A model generated the notes under the pieces. The model was not told the DNA's origin. It did not search any database and saw only the letters and a list, made by a program, of their open reading frames with translations. From positions 1-38,054 of IMG/VR virus record IMGVR_UViG_3300021961_000253: a stretch of 38,054 bases of DNA. One strand, given 5' to 3'. Position numbers and translations under genes: made by a program. Origin of the DNA: a virus. This document shows, in pieces, positions 27,374 through 33,176 of this stretch; position 1 is the stretch's first letter; every line of letters starts with the position of its first letter.

Positions 27374-27796
27374 ATGGAAACCATTCAGTTTGAAGGTGTT
27401 AAGGTTGCCCTTAAACAAGATAAAACTGGATACGTATTAACATTATCTATGCATCCTGACGATATCCCTGAAACACTACTCAGGGATTTTGTTGGGGCTA
27501 GATATCAAGTTGTTATGGTAAGGTTAGATAACCACGAAACTCCGATTGATCGTCAAGAAGAGTTTGCTGCTGATCGTGCTATAAGGATTTCTGGTATGTT
27601 ATGTCGTGATCCAAAGTTTTGGGAATTCCTTTACTCAAGAAGTGATATCTCTACTAAAGATTATGAATCTGCAACTCAATGGTTAAGATTCTATTTAGAT
27701 TTAGAATCAAGATCTCAACTTAAAACTAACATTGAAGCTCAAAATAAACTTGATGCTTTATACAGGGAATATATTGCATGGAAACCGATAAGCTAA
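27374..27796 (+). CDS. Conserved phage recombination-cluster protein
   Basis: I start this at METIQFEGVKVALKQDKTGYVL (ATG 27374), two bases after the upstream stop; the four-residue longer TTG form is unlikely. The 140-residue protein has a beta-rich front (FEGVKVALKQDKTGYVLTLSMHPDDIPETLL, then GARYQVVMVRLD) and a helical back. This front pattern is common beside exonuclease/annealing genes in phages. The function is unknown. Confidence 0.55.
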   Translation: METIQFEGVKVALKQDKTGYVLTLSMHPDDIPETLLRDFVGARYQVVMVRLDNHETPIDRQEEFAADRAIRISGMLCRDPKFWEFLYSRSDISTKDYESATQWLRFYLDLESRSQLKTNIEAQNKLDALYREYIAWKPIS

Positions 27797-28062
27797 TACC
27801 GTATTCAGTTTACCTGCCAAGTGATTTACATAAGAAATTAAAAGCACTGGCTCGTGACCGTAAAGCTTCTGAACTTATTCGCAATGCAATACAGATGATT
27901 ATTGATGGCAATACTGCATACAATAGCGGATACAACAAAGCTTTAAAAGACACTATAAAAGTGATTAACAATAATGAAAGTGCTATCACTATATCAGTGC
28001 ATGGTATCTTAATTGCTGACAACTTAATCTCTGATATTAAAACATTGGAGGTAAGCAAATGA
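27778..28062 (+). CDS. Ribbon-helix-helix-like DNA-binding protein
   Basis: A 94-residue protein whose first 45 residues look like an Arc/MetJ-type ribbon-helix-helix: a strand (IPYSVYLPSDL), a helix (HKKLKALARD), a turn and a second helix (KASELIRNAIQMIID). Such dimers bind operators. The remaining 50 residues (NKALKDTIKVINNNESAITISV) may be an effector or oligomerisation part. It could regulate this gene cluster. It overlaps its neighbours by 19 and 4 bases. Confidence 0.6.
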   Translation: METDKLIPYSVYLPSDLHKKLKALARDRKASELIRNAIQMIIDGNTAYNSGYNKALKDTIKVINNNESAITISVHGILIADNLISDIKTLEVSK

Positions 28063-28265
28063 AGCTAACTAAAAAACAACAAGTTGAGATTATAGAAGCA
28101 AGGCTTGTGTTAAGTATGCTTAGATTTCATTCTAATTTACCTTGGATTGTTAGAAAGCTATTTAGCAAACAAGCATTAGATTGGTATGAGAAAGGCAAAG
28201 ATGATGCGTTAGCTGATTACAATTGGCTTAAAGCTAAATTGAAGAGGATGGAGAAGATTAAATGA
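28059..28265 (+). CDS. Hypothetical basic protein
   Basis: A 68-residue, lysine-rich helical protein (MKLTKKQQVEIIEARLVLSM...LFSKQALDWYEKGKDDALADYNWLKAKLKRM). ATGA-coupled on both sides. No known domain is recognised. Confidence 0.6.
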   Translation: MKLTKKQQVEIIEARLVLSMLRFHSNLPWIVRKLFSKQALDWYEKGKDDALADYNWLKAKLKRMEKIK

Positions 28266-28438
28266 CAGACAAAGAACAACTAGAAGCTGTCTATGCTGGC
28301 ATGGCTATGATGGGTTATCTTATTCGTGGCACACCCATACATAAGATCCCTGAAGAAGCTAAGGCTATGGCTAAAGCTATGATGGAAGATGAGGTGAGCG
28401 TTGGCCTTCCTCCGATCAAACGCAGAGCCAAGAAATGA
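28262..28438 (+). CDS. 58-residue hypothetical protein
   Basis: A short frame in a chain of ATGA-coupled genes. It is methionine- and alanine-rich (AVYAGMAMMGYLIRG, EEAKAMAKAMMEDE) with a basic C-terminus (PPIKRRAKK). No recognised family. Confidence 0.55.
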   Translation: MTDKEQLEAVYAGMAMMGYLIRGTPIHKIPEEAKAMAKAMMEDEVSVGLPPIKRRAKK

Positions 28439-28608
28439 ATGAGAAAAGATATTGCTCATCATGTCTTTCATTCAAGCCAGCATCCACAGGTAAATTAGTC
28501 TATACTGCAAGTAAACATATTAAACGATTCAAATGTGCTGTATGTTTAAGTAAAATGGTCAAACCAAATAAGGACTTATATGTTTCAAGAACTCATAAAG
28601 ATAGCTGA
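28435..28608 (+). CDS. Small zinc-ribbon protein
   Basis: A 57-residue protein with two CxxC knuckles (C7, C10 in YCSSCL and C34, C37 in FKCAVCL) separated by 23 residues, preceding a basic tail. This is the layout of short phage zinc ribbons of the CSxC...KP...CxxC kind. Coupled to the upstream gene by ATGA and overlapping the next gene by 29 bases. Nucleic-acid or protein binding is likely, but the target is unknown. Confidence 0.6.
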   Translation: MNEKRYCSSCLSFKPASTGKLVYTASKHIKRFKCAVCLSKMVKPNKDLYVSRTHKDS

Positions 28609-28783
28609 AGAAGTATATACATTAGACAAACAACTTGGCATTCGCTTAGGTAAATGTCTAGAATCTTTAGGTAAAAAGATTACTGAACACAACGCAGAAA
28701 CCAAAGCTACTAATGCTAAGATTCGTAAACTAGAAGGTAAGATTAAGTCTTTTGAATCTGCTATGCGTAGGAGAATGCACTAA
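28580..28783 (+). CDS. Coiled-coil hypothetical protein
   Basis: A 67-residue protein. Most of it is a heptad-like helix (residues about 30-62, KKITEHNAETKATNAKIRKL) with a basic end (AMRRRMH). AAGGAC upstream serves as ribosome site. The stop overlaps the next start (TAATG). No known family. Confidence 0.55.
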   Translation: MFQELIKIAEEVYTLDKQLGIRLGKCLESLGKKITEHNAETKATNAKIRKLEGKIKSFESAMRRRMH

Positions 28784-28974
28784 TGGAAAACTATAAACAA
28801 TGGATGGAACAGAAGCTTACATCTGAAGATATGGAGAAGCTTCCTAAGGTAGTTAAGCCGCTTACAAGAGAAAAGATTATAGATATACTTAAAGAAAATC
28901 AGTGGGATGTTGATGAGCCAGATGATCTTATTCAGTTTGCAAGATTCATAGAAGAAGCTCATGGCATTGTATAG
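28783..28974 (+). CDS. Hypothetical acidic protein
   Basis: A 63-residue helical protein (MENYKQWMEQKLTSEDMEKLPK, then DVDEPDDLIQFARFIEEAHGIV). It is coupled upstream by TAATG and overlaps the YbcO-like nuclease gene by 14 bases. Function unknown. Confidence 0.55.
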   Translation: MENYKQWMEQKLTSEDMEKLPKVVKPLTREKIIDILKENQWDVDEPDDLIQFARFIEEAHGIV

Positions 28975-29254
28975 GAATAAGAAGTTATTAGAAGTAGTAA
29001 GAGAATCTCCATGCCAAGTTTGCGGTATTGAAGATGGTACAGTAGTCGCAGCACACTCTAATCAATCCAGAGATGGTAAATCTATATCCATGAAGAGTTC
29101 TGATTATCGCATAGCCGCAATGTGTTACAAATGCCATGCCAATCTAGATCAAGGAAGTAAGATGACTAGAGAAGAAAGAGTAGAAATGTGGGAAGATGCC
29201 CACAGAAGAACAATAGGTTGGTTATTCGAAAAAGAACACTTGGAGGTTAAATGA
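28961..29254 (+). CDS. YbcO-like (DUF1364) HNH-type nuclease
   Basis: A 97-residue protein with a compact zinc/HNH arrangement: PCQVCG (C18, C21), VAAHSN (H32) and MCYKCHANLDQG (C55, C58, H59). This order and length match the YbcO/DUF1364 family of small phage nucleases found beside recombination genes in lambdoid phages. It probably cuts or nicks DNA during replication or recombination. Overlaps on both sides place it in the same transcription unit as the exonuclease and Erf. Confidence 0.65.
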   Translation: MALYRNKKLLEVVRESPCQVCGIEDGTVVAAHSNQSRDGKSISMKSSDYRIAAMCYKCHANLDQGSKMTREERVEMWEDAHRRTIGWLFEKEHLEVK

Positions 29255-29478
29255 TAGTTGACACTTTAATATTAATTCTAGTAGGATGGGTAGCAATTCT
29301 TACCTATAAGCTTGTTCGATATGAAAAAGATATGGCATTATATCAAGCTAGAATATTACAACTTATGGCTAGAACTAATATGCTTAAAAGAGAAGGCCGT
29401 CCCATGACTAAAAAAGAAGCTATTAAGATTGCCGATGAAATGTTTGATATTGTAGAAGGAAAAGATGATGAAAGCTGA
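29251..29478 (+). CDS. Single-pass membrane protein with coiled coil
   Basis: A 75-residue protein with an N-terminal membrane helix (MIVDTLILILVGWVAILTYKLV) followed by a charged helical domain (YEKDMALYQARILQLMARTNML...DEMFDIVEGKDD). The topology suggests N-out and a cytosolic tail. ATGA-coupled to the nuclease gene. The function is unknown; membrane anchoring of a replication partner is one option. Confidence 0.55.
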   Translation: MIVDTLILILVGWVAILTYKLVRYEKDMALYQARILQLMARTNMLKREGRPMTKKEAIKIADEMFDIVEGKDDES

Positions 29479-29704
29479 TGCATGGTTGTTACAAGAGTTC
29501 GATGAAAAAGGCAATATTGTCTGGTCATCTATCATGCCTATAAGGCCAAAAGAGCTGTCTTGGTTTAAAGACCTGCCTAGCAAGAAACATAATATTGTCC
29601 TGACTCCTCTGTATGCAGATCATACCCAAGCAGAAAAGTTTAGCGGTGTGAAGTCCTACAAAGAGTCCACACAGCGTTTGATAGAAGCCAATCAAGGACT
29701 ATAA
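29468..29704 (+). CDS. Hypothetical early protein
   Basis: The second of two adjacent ATGs (29465 and 29468) is preferred because AGGA (29457-29460) is 7 bases upstream of it. The 78-residue product (MKADAWLLQEFDEKGNIVWSS..) begins with a beta hairpin. The pattern AWLLQEFDEKGNIVWS followed by TPLYA is familiar from short proteins of many phages; no function is known. Confidence 0.6.
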   Translation: MKADAWLLQEFDEKGNIVWSSIMPIRPKELSWFKDLPSKKHNIVLTPLYADHTQAEKFSGVKSYKESTQRLIEANQGL

Positions 29705-30052
29705 ATGACCACCCGTCTTATCAACGATTATACAGTTAAGGTAACGTATGATATGTTGAGAAAGATGCCCCCATTCAATGACTGGAAACTTCCAGCCCCA
29801 CACAAAATTATTTTTGAAACAAACACTGATCCAACTATCTGCGGTGAGTTTGATGTAGAGCCAATGATTATGAGGATTAGCACGCACCACCAAGAAACCT
29901 ATGTCAACATGATGAGAACCGTTGCACATGAAATGGTTCATCTAAAGCTTTACTTAGATGGTAAAACACATTATGATAAGCATGATCAAACATTTAGGAA
30001 ATTGATGTTTCAATTCAATGCTTTATACGGGTTTGATAGGAAAGAATTATAA
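29705..30052 (+). CDS. SprT-like zinc metallopeptidase
   Basis: A 115-residue protein with a zincin motif VAHEMVHLKL (H75, E76, H79) and a plausible third ligand H93 (DKHDQTF) 14 residues later, as in SprT/Spartan-like domains. Cellular SprT-like proteases act on DNA-protein crosslinks, but the phage versions are short and uncharacterised. It starts immediately after the upstream stop. A role in removing proteins from phage DNA is inference only. Confidence 0.65.
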   Translation: MTTRLINDYTVKVTYDMLRKMPPFNDWKLPAPHKIIFETNTDPTICGEFDVEPMIMRISTHHQETYVNMMRTVAHEMVHLKLYLDGKTHYDKHDQTFRKLMFQFNALYGFDRKEL

Positions 30053-30068
30053 ACTTACGAGGGAAACC

Positions 30069-30773
30069 ATGAAATATAAATCAGTATTAGTTATATCAGA
30101 TCTACATATTCCGTACCACCACCCAGATGCTTTTGCTTTTCTCACCGCACTCAAAAAACAATACAAGCCAGACCATGTAGTCAACATAGGTGATGAATTA
30201 GATATGCACGCTATGTCTATGCATGATAGCGATCCAGACTTATACTCTGCTGGTCATGAGTTGGCTGCCTCTATATCTTATATTCAGAAGCTTGAAAAGA
30301 TATTTCCTAAGATGACTATCGTTCACTCTAATCATTCATCTATGTTATTTAGACGTGCATTAAAACATGGTGTGCCTAAAGGTTACCTTAAACATTACAA
30401 TGATTATCTTGGTGTAGGTAATGGTTGGCAGTGGGTTGATGATCACACAATTACTTTGTCAGATGGTTCACGTTGTTTCTTTACTCACGGATTATCTGCT
30501 GACGTTCTTAAAGTAGCCATGCAGTATGGTATGAATACGGTTCAGGGCCACTATCATACGAAGTTCAGCATTGGCTACTACTCTAATCCAGATGCACTAG
30601 TCTGGGGTATGCAAGTTGGTTGTTTAATCAATCAGAAGTCTATGGCATTCCAATATGCTAAAAACTTTAAGACTAGATTCATTGTAGGTTGTGGCATGAT
30701 CATCAATGGTCAGCCTAAACTCATGCCTATGATGCTTAATGCAAATGGTAAATGGATTGGTAAACTTTTGTAG
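30069..30773 (+). CDS. Calcineurin-like metallophosphoesterase
   Basis: A 234-residue enzyme; start MKYKSVLVISDLHIPYHH chosen because GAGGG lies 5 bases upstream of it, whereas a 17-residue extension overlaps the peptidase gene. The metal site is complete: D11, H13 (SDLH), D42 (GDELD), N88/H89 (SNHSS), H140 (THG), H161 and H163 (GHYH). The family hydrolyses phosphodiesters or phosphomonoesters. In phages it may act on DNA ends, nucleotides or RNA modifications; the substrate cannot be told. Confidence 0.8.
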   Translation: MKYKSVLVISDLHIPYHHPDAFAFLTALKKQYKPDHVVNIGDELDMHAMSMHDSDPDLYSAGHELAASISYIQKLEKIFPKMTIVHSNHSSMLFRRALKHGVPKGYLKHYNDYLGVGNGWQWVDDHTITLSDGSRCFFTHGLSADVLKVAMQYGMNTVQGHYHTKFSIGYYSNPDALVWGMQVGCLINQKSMAFQYAKNFKTRFIVGCGMIINGQPKLMPMMLNANGKWIGKLL

Positions 30774-30781
30774 GAGATATT

Positions 30782-30952
30782 ATGCATTACATAATGATAG
30801 TAATCATGTTTGGCAATATGTCTGTTGAAACCTATAGTGTAGAATTTGATTCACAACTTACTTGTGAGAATGCAAAAACCGCTATAATAGAAAAGTATGA
30901 TAATGTTAAACGACCAGGGATTACCCCTGTCATTATGTGTTTAAGGAAATAG
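30782..30952 (+). CDS. 56-residue small protein with cysteine pair
   Basis: A short frame preceded by GGAGA (30774-30778). The N-terminus is hydrophobic (MHYIMIVIMFGNMSV) and could act as a signal or anchor. The rest has FDSQLTCENAKTAI and a C-terminal PVIMCLRK, giving two cysteines (C28, C53) as in small secreted phage proteins. It lies one base before the next gene. Function unknown. Confidence 0.55.
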   Translation: MHYIMIVIMFGNMSVETYSVEFDSQLTCENAKTAIIEKYDNVKRPGITPVIMCLRK

Positions 30953-30953
30953 T

Positions 30954-31166
30954 ATGGCAAGTGAAGCAGGAAAAGGCAGTAAACAAAGACCCACTAATAG
31001 AGAAGCCTATGACGAGGCATATGATCGTATATGGGGCAAGAAGAAGAATCAATCCTATAAAGATAAACCATACAAAGATGGCGTAGCTTATGATTCAGAT
31101 TCAGAAATGCTTCGTGATATTAGATATGATGTAAAGTATATACCAGACGATCACTATGAAGAGTGA
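30954..31166 (+). CDS. Hypothetical GKGSKQRP-type protein
   Basis: A 70-residue, highly charged protein beginning MASEAGKGSKQRPTNREAYDEAYDRIWGKK. The GKGxxxRP opening plus YDxIWGKK recurs in small proteins of many phages; the function is unknown. It overlaps the following DUF1289-like gene by 11 bases. Confidence 0.6.
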   Translation: MASEAGKGSKQRPTNREAYDEAYDRIWGKKKNQSYKDKPYKDGVAYDSDSEMLRDIRYDVKYIPDDHYEE

Positions 31167-31317
31167 GGTTCAGTCGCCTTGCATTAAAGTTTGTAAGCTG
31201 GAAAACAATCACTGCGTAGGCTGTGGTAGATCTAAGCATGACATTACTTATTGGAATGAATACAGTAATGAGAAGAAGTTCCAGATAGTAAGAAAACTTA
31301 AGAAGAAAAAAAGATGA
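31156..31317 (+). CDS. DUF1289-like small cysteine protein
   Basis: A 53-residue protein with SPCIKVCKLENNHCVGCGRS (C9, C13, C20, C23) followed by ITYWNEYS. This SPCxxVCxLxxxxCxGCxRTxxEIxxW pattern defines DUF1289, a small protein family suspected to bind an Fe-S cluster or zinc. In bacteria it is a stand-alone small protein, and phages carry versions too. It is coupled by ATGA to the following membrane peptide. The role in infection is unknown. Confidence 0.7.
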   Translation: MKSEVQSPCIKVCKLENNHCVGCGRSKHDITYWNEYSNEKKFQIVRKLKKKKR

Positions 31318-31418
31318 ACAAATTAGACCCTATCGTTCACGGAATAGTCATTGCCGCCATGATGTATGGAATGTATGGTGTCATTAAACTATTCATAATG
31401 ATGTATCAATACTTCTAA
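31314..31418 (+). CDS. 34-residue membrane peptide
   Basis: A short frame coupled to the DUF1289-like gene (ATGA) and ending one base before the convergent oxygenase gene. Residues 9-31 are a hydrophobic, methionine-rich helix (HGIVIAAMMYGMYGVIKLF). It closes the rightward early cluster. Function unknown. Confidence 0.5.
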   Translation: MNKLDPIVHGIVIAAMMYGMYGVIKLFIMMYQYF

Positions 31419-32033
31419 TTACCAAAACATAGTTAATACGCCATTCAAGCGTATCAAATGTCCTTGTAATGTAATCCTGTATTCCCCATTCACATAAGTT
31501 TTTAATCCAGCAATCCTATGTAGCATAGTGCCATCATGGCCTATAAATTCTTTCTCTTCATAGGCTATATGTTTCTGTTTCCCATCTTCAATATAATCCA
31601 ACCCACCCCCACCGCTTGGCATTTTGATTGCTACGGTGAATGCATAGGGATCAACTGATCCTAAGTCTAATGTAAGATGCGGGTAGTCTTGATGCCAAAG
31701 ACCTGCATGGTTAAGCAGGAATGGACTTGACATAAAGATGTGGAAGGAAGGTATTGCTAGGCGATCACTGATTGCAATAGGCTCACCGAACTGATTCGAT
31801 AAGTGATCAATAATGATACCATATAAGCTATCAAATTCTTTTAAAAGTATTGGGTTTAGAGTCTTGATTTCCTCATGGTAAGCTGGGGTCTTGCCATCTA
31901 GGTAAGAGCACCTTCCAAGAGTGTAGAACGGGAATTCATCTGATCTTGATATCCAGTGATGTTGCAGTCTAAAGACTTTATCGGCTATATCATCAACATC
32001 TATATCAAGTTTATGGCGTACAAAAGGGGACAT
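31419..32033 (-). CDS. 2-oxoglutarate/Fe(II)-dependent oxygenase-like protein
   Basis: A 204-residue protein with a facial-triad pattern in a beta-rich core: LWHQDYPH (H114, D116), GTMLHRIAG (H172) and NGEYRITLQGH (R186, the expected 2-oxoglutarate-binding arginine 14 residues after the distal histidine). Length and order fit a minimal double-stranded beta-helix oxygenase. The substrate is unknown. It lies 44 bases downstream of pqqA on the same strand, against the flanking gene direction. Its start codon and ribosome site are in a perfect hairpin. A link to PQQ or peptide oxidation is possible but speculative. Confidence 0.65.
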   Translation of the reverse strand: MSPFVRHKLDIDVDDIADKVFRLQHHWISRSDEFPFYTLGRCSYLDGKTPAYHEEIKTLNPILLKEFDSLYGIIIDHLSNQFGEPIAISDRLAIPSFHIFMSSPFLLNHAGLWHQDYPHLTLDLGSVDPYAFTVAIKMPSGGGGLDYIEDGKQKHIAYEEKEFIGHDGTMLHRIAGLKTYVNGEYRITLQGHLIRLNGVLTMFW

Positions 32034-32042
32034 AAGTCCCCT
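32025..32042 (-). promoter_or_regulatory. Hairpin enclosing the oxygenase ribosome site and ATG
   Basis: On the minus strand AGGGGAC-TTAT-GTCCCCT forms a perfect 7-bp stem with a 4-base loop. The Shine-Dalgarno AGGGG is in the 5' arm and the first two bases of the ATG are in the loop, so folding would block translation. TTTTG follows the stem, so it could also act as a weak terminator after pqqA. Confidence 0.6.
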
Positions 32043-32077
32043 ATTATACTACTAATAGCAATCTGTTACGATAACCA

Positions 32078-32149
32078 TTACTTGTTCATTACGTACATAG
32101 TTACTTCAAAGCCAAATCTCATTTCAGTAGCTGCTGGTTTTGTCCACAT
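32078..32149 (-). CDS. pqqA: PqqA, peptide precursor of pyrroloquinoline quinone
   Basis: A 23-codon gene below usual length cut-offs. The peptide opens MWTKPAATEMRFGF and continues EVTMYVMNK. It has the hallmarks of short-type PqqA: the M-W-x-K-P start, an arginine at 11, a glycine at 13, and E15-V-T-x-Y19. E15 and Y19 are at the exact positions whose side chains are crosslinked by the radical SAM enzyme PqqE (with PqqD) and become the PQQ skeleton. AGGAG lies 7 bases before the ATG. No other pqq gene is in the window, so host PqqB-E would have to process it. Expected effect: more PQQ for quinoprotein dehydrogenases such as methanol dehydrogenase. Confidence 0.88.
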   Translation of the reverse strand: MWTKPAATEMRFGFEVTMYVMNK

Positions 32150-32160
32150 AATATTCTCCT

Positions 32161-32214
32161 ATATGTTTATATTTTGCTATTTTGTATACACGTTATTGTG
32201 TATATGTTTATATT
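32161..32214. repeat. Direct repeat and palindrome upstream of pqqA
   Basis: ATATGTTTATATT occurs twice (32161-32173 and 32202-32214), 41 bases apart. Between the copies, overlapping the second, is an inverted repeat TATACAC-gttatt-GTGTATA (32185-32204). The cluster lies just upstream of the pqqA ribosome site and looks like an operator, though the area is AT-rich and a chance origin cannot be excluded. Confidence 0.4.
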
Positions 32215-32266
32215 ATGCCCATTTATATACATATCCATCAGTAAAACCATGAATCCAGCCTAATAC

Positions 32267-32287
32267 TATATAACATTTAGTTATATA
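32267..32287. promoter_or_regulatory. Perfect 8-bp inverted repeat, possible operator
   Basis: TATATAAC-attta-GTTATATA is a perfect palindrome with a 5-base centre. It sits 31 bases upstream of the -35 box of the small-RNA promoter and between the two divergent transcription units. Its symmetry and position suggest a repressor or activator site. The ribbon-helix-helix protein encoded at 27778-28062 is one possible ligand (inference). Confidence 0.4.
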
Positions 32288-32318
32288 CAAGTATTTCTAT
32301 ATAATTTTTACAAATATG

Positions 32319-32347
32319 TTGACAGGAATAGTCAGGTTTGCTATAGT
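32319..32347 (+). promoter_or_regulatory. Near-consensus sigma70 promoter of the small RNA
   Basis: TTGACA (32319-32324), a 17-base spacer and TATAGT (32342-32347) form a promoter with a perfect -35 and 5/6 -10. Transcription should begin near 32354, at the first base of a hairpin. This is the strongest promoter I can see in the window, and it would use the host RNA polymerase. Confidence 0.75.
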
Positions 32348-32353
32348 TTCGTT

Positions 32354-32460
32354 GTGAGTCCCTTTCCTCACGGCTTTTCTTTATCTACTCTCTCTGATAA
32401 AGTCTCGGTGTCCCTCGCACCTTAAAACCCTTAGGCTGATCACCTAGGGGTTTTTCTTTT
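32354..32460 (+). ncRNA. Candidate phage small RNA with pyrimidine-rich loops
   Basis: About 107 nt between a strong promoter and a strong terminator, without a credible reading frame. Three stems are visible: GTGAG/CTCAC (32354-32371) with loop TCCCTTTC; CTTTATC/GATAAAG (32379-32402) with loop TACTCTCTCT; and GGTG/CACC (32407-32421) with loop TCCCTCG. The terminator hairpin follows. All three loops are C/U-rich and could pair with purine-rich ribosome-binding sites, as known for UCCC-loop regulatory RNAs in other bacteria. No Rfam family is recognised. The targets are unknown. Confidence 0.65.
32424..32460 (+). terminator. Intrinsic terminator of the small RNA
   Basis: AAAACCCTTAGG and CCTAGGGGTTTT pair in a 12-bp stem with one G-T pair and a 7-base loop (CTGATCA, 32436-32442). 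A T-rich run follows (TTTTTCTTTT to 32460). This is a textbook Rho-independent terminator. Confidence 0.85.
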
Positions 32461-32832
32461 GTACCTCTTGCTTTTTTAATCCAATAGGTGTAAATTTATA
32501 AATGAGAGATTAGAGAAGAAAAGTTGATGATGTATTTCTACGTCATTATCTTTCTATACTCAATCTATCCGTACTCCAAACGTTATCAGTGCACCTACAT
32601 GGGTGGCTTGGAACGAAACATAGGCCTTGTTTACACCCGCAAGCGAGCCTCGTGAACTTAAATGGGTATCACACAAGATGCATAGGACTGGGGTGACTTG
32701 CCTACTATGCACCGATTGAACATTAACTCTGTGTAGGATTGGTATTGAGTGTGCTTCTGTTGCTCTCTATGGATCAAAGGTGATACTTCTCACCCTAGGC
32801 GGAGCTATGTCTAAAAACAATGAAAGGATCAT
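32461..32832 (+). other. Gene-free, locally structured region (leader or RNA)
   Basis: About 370 bases without a convincing gene. Local stems: ATGATGTA-tttc-TACGTCAT (32527-32546, one G-T pair); AGGCCTTG...CAAG-cga-GCCT (about 32622-32649); TGCATAG...CTATGCA (about 32679-32711); and GGTGA-tacttc-TCACC (about 32779-32794). The central part is richer in GC than its surroundings. A 9-codon frame MSKNNERII (32807-32836) overlaps the next ATG and could couple translation, but its ribosome site is too close. It may be the 5' leader of the downstream operon or a second structured RNA. Confidence 0.4.
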
Positions 32833-33006
32833 ATGAGTTTTGAGAAAAGAAAACAAGATGGCTTTTTAACTAAGAAGCTTGCAGAAGAATTAAAGTTGTA
32901 TCATACTACTCCTGAGGAACTAGATCCCGTTAGAAAGATGGCAATAGATTATCTGCTCTCTGATAGCTGGAAGAATTACAAAACATATAAGGGAATCCCA
33001 CAATGA
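32833..33006 (+). CDS. 57-residue hypothetical protein
   Basis: A short frame with AAAGGA (32823-32828) 4 bases upstream; first gene after the structured region. The product is helical and charged (MSFEKRKQDGFLTKKLAEEL, then DPVRKMAIDYLLSDSWKNYK). Coupled to the next gene by ATGA. No known family. Confidence 0.55.
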   Translation: MSFEKRKQDGFLTKKLAEELKLYHTTPEELDPVRKMAIDYLLSDSWKNYKTYKGIPQ

Positions 33007-33176
33007 ACTTCACACACGCAGTAGTAGATGATGGCGATATCATCAGAAAATATCGTTGGTCAAAACGAGAAGCTAAATGGTATAAAGATACGCACCCTGA
33101 TATAGATGTGATAGAGTTACCTAAAGAACCAAAGGAAGTATTTAACATTAACGATTACGAGGAAGCACCATACTAA
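33003..33176 (+). CDS. 57-residue hypothetical protein
   Basis: A short frame coupled to both neighbours (ATGA upstream, TAATG downstream). It starts MNFTHAVVDDGDIIRKYRWSK with a Lys/Trp-rich centre (REAKWYKDTHPD) and an acidic tail. The pattern of residues 13-35 (IRKYRWSKREAKWYKDTHPDI) recurs in small phage proteins; the function is unknown. Confidence 0.55.
   Translation: MNFTHAVVDDGDIIRKYRWSKREAKWYKDTHPDIDVIELPKEPKEVFNINDYEEAPY

Noticed and set aside
31956-32252. 98-codon plus-strand frame over the pqqA region
   Set aside because: It runs antisense through the oxygenase start, pqqA and the regulatory repeats, has an odd aromatic/hydrophobic composition and no ribosome site.
32461-32832. 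tRNA, tmRNA or group I intron in the gene-free block
   Set aside because: No T-loop sequence, acceptor pairing, tag frame or intron core could be found by eye.
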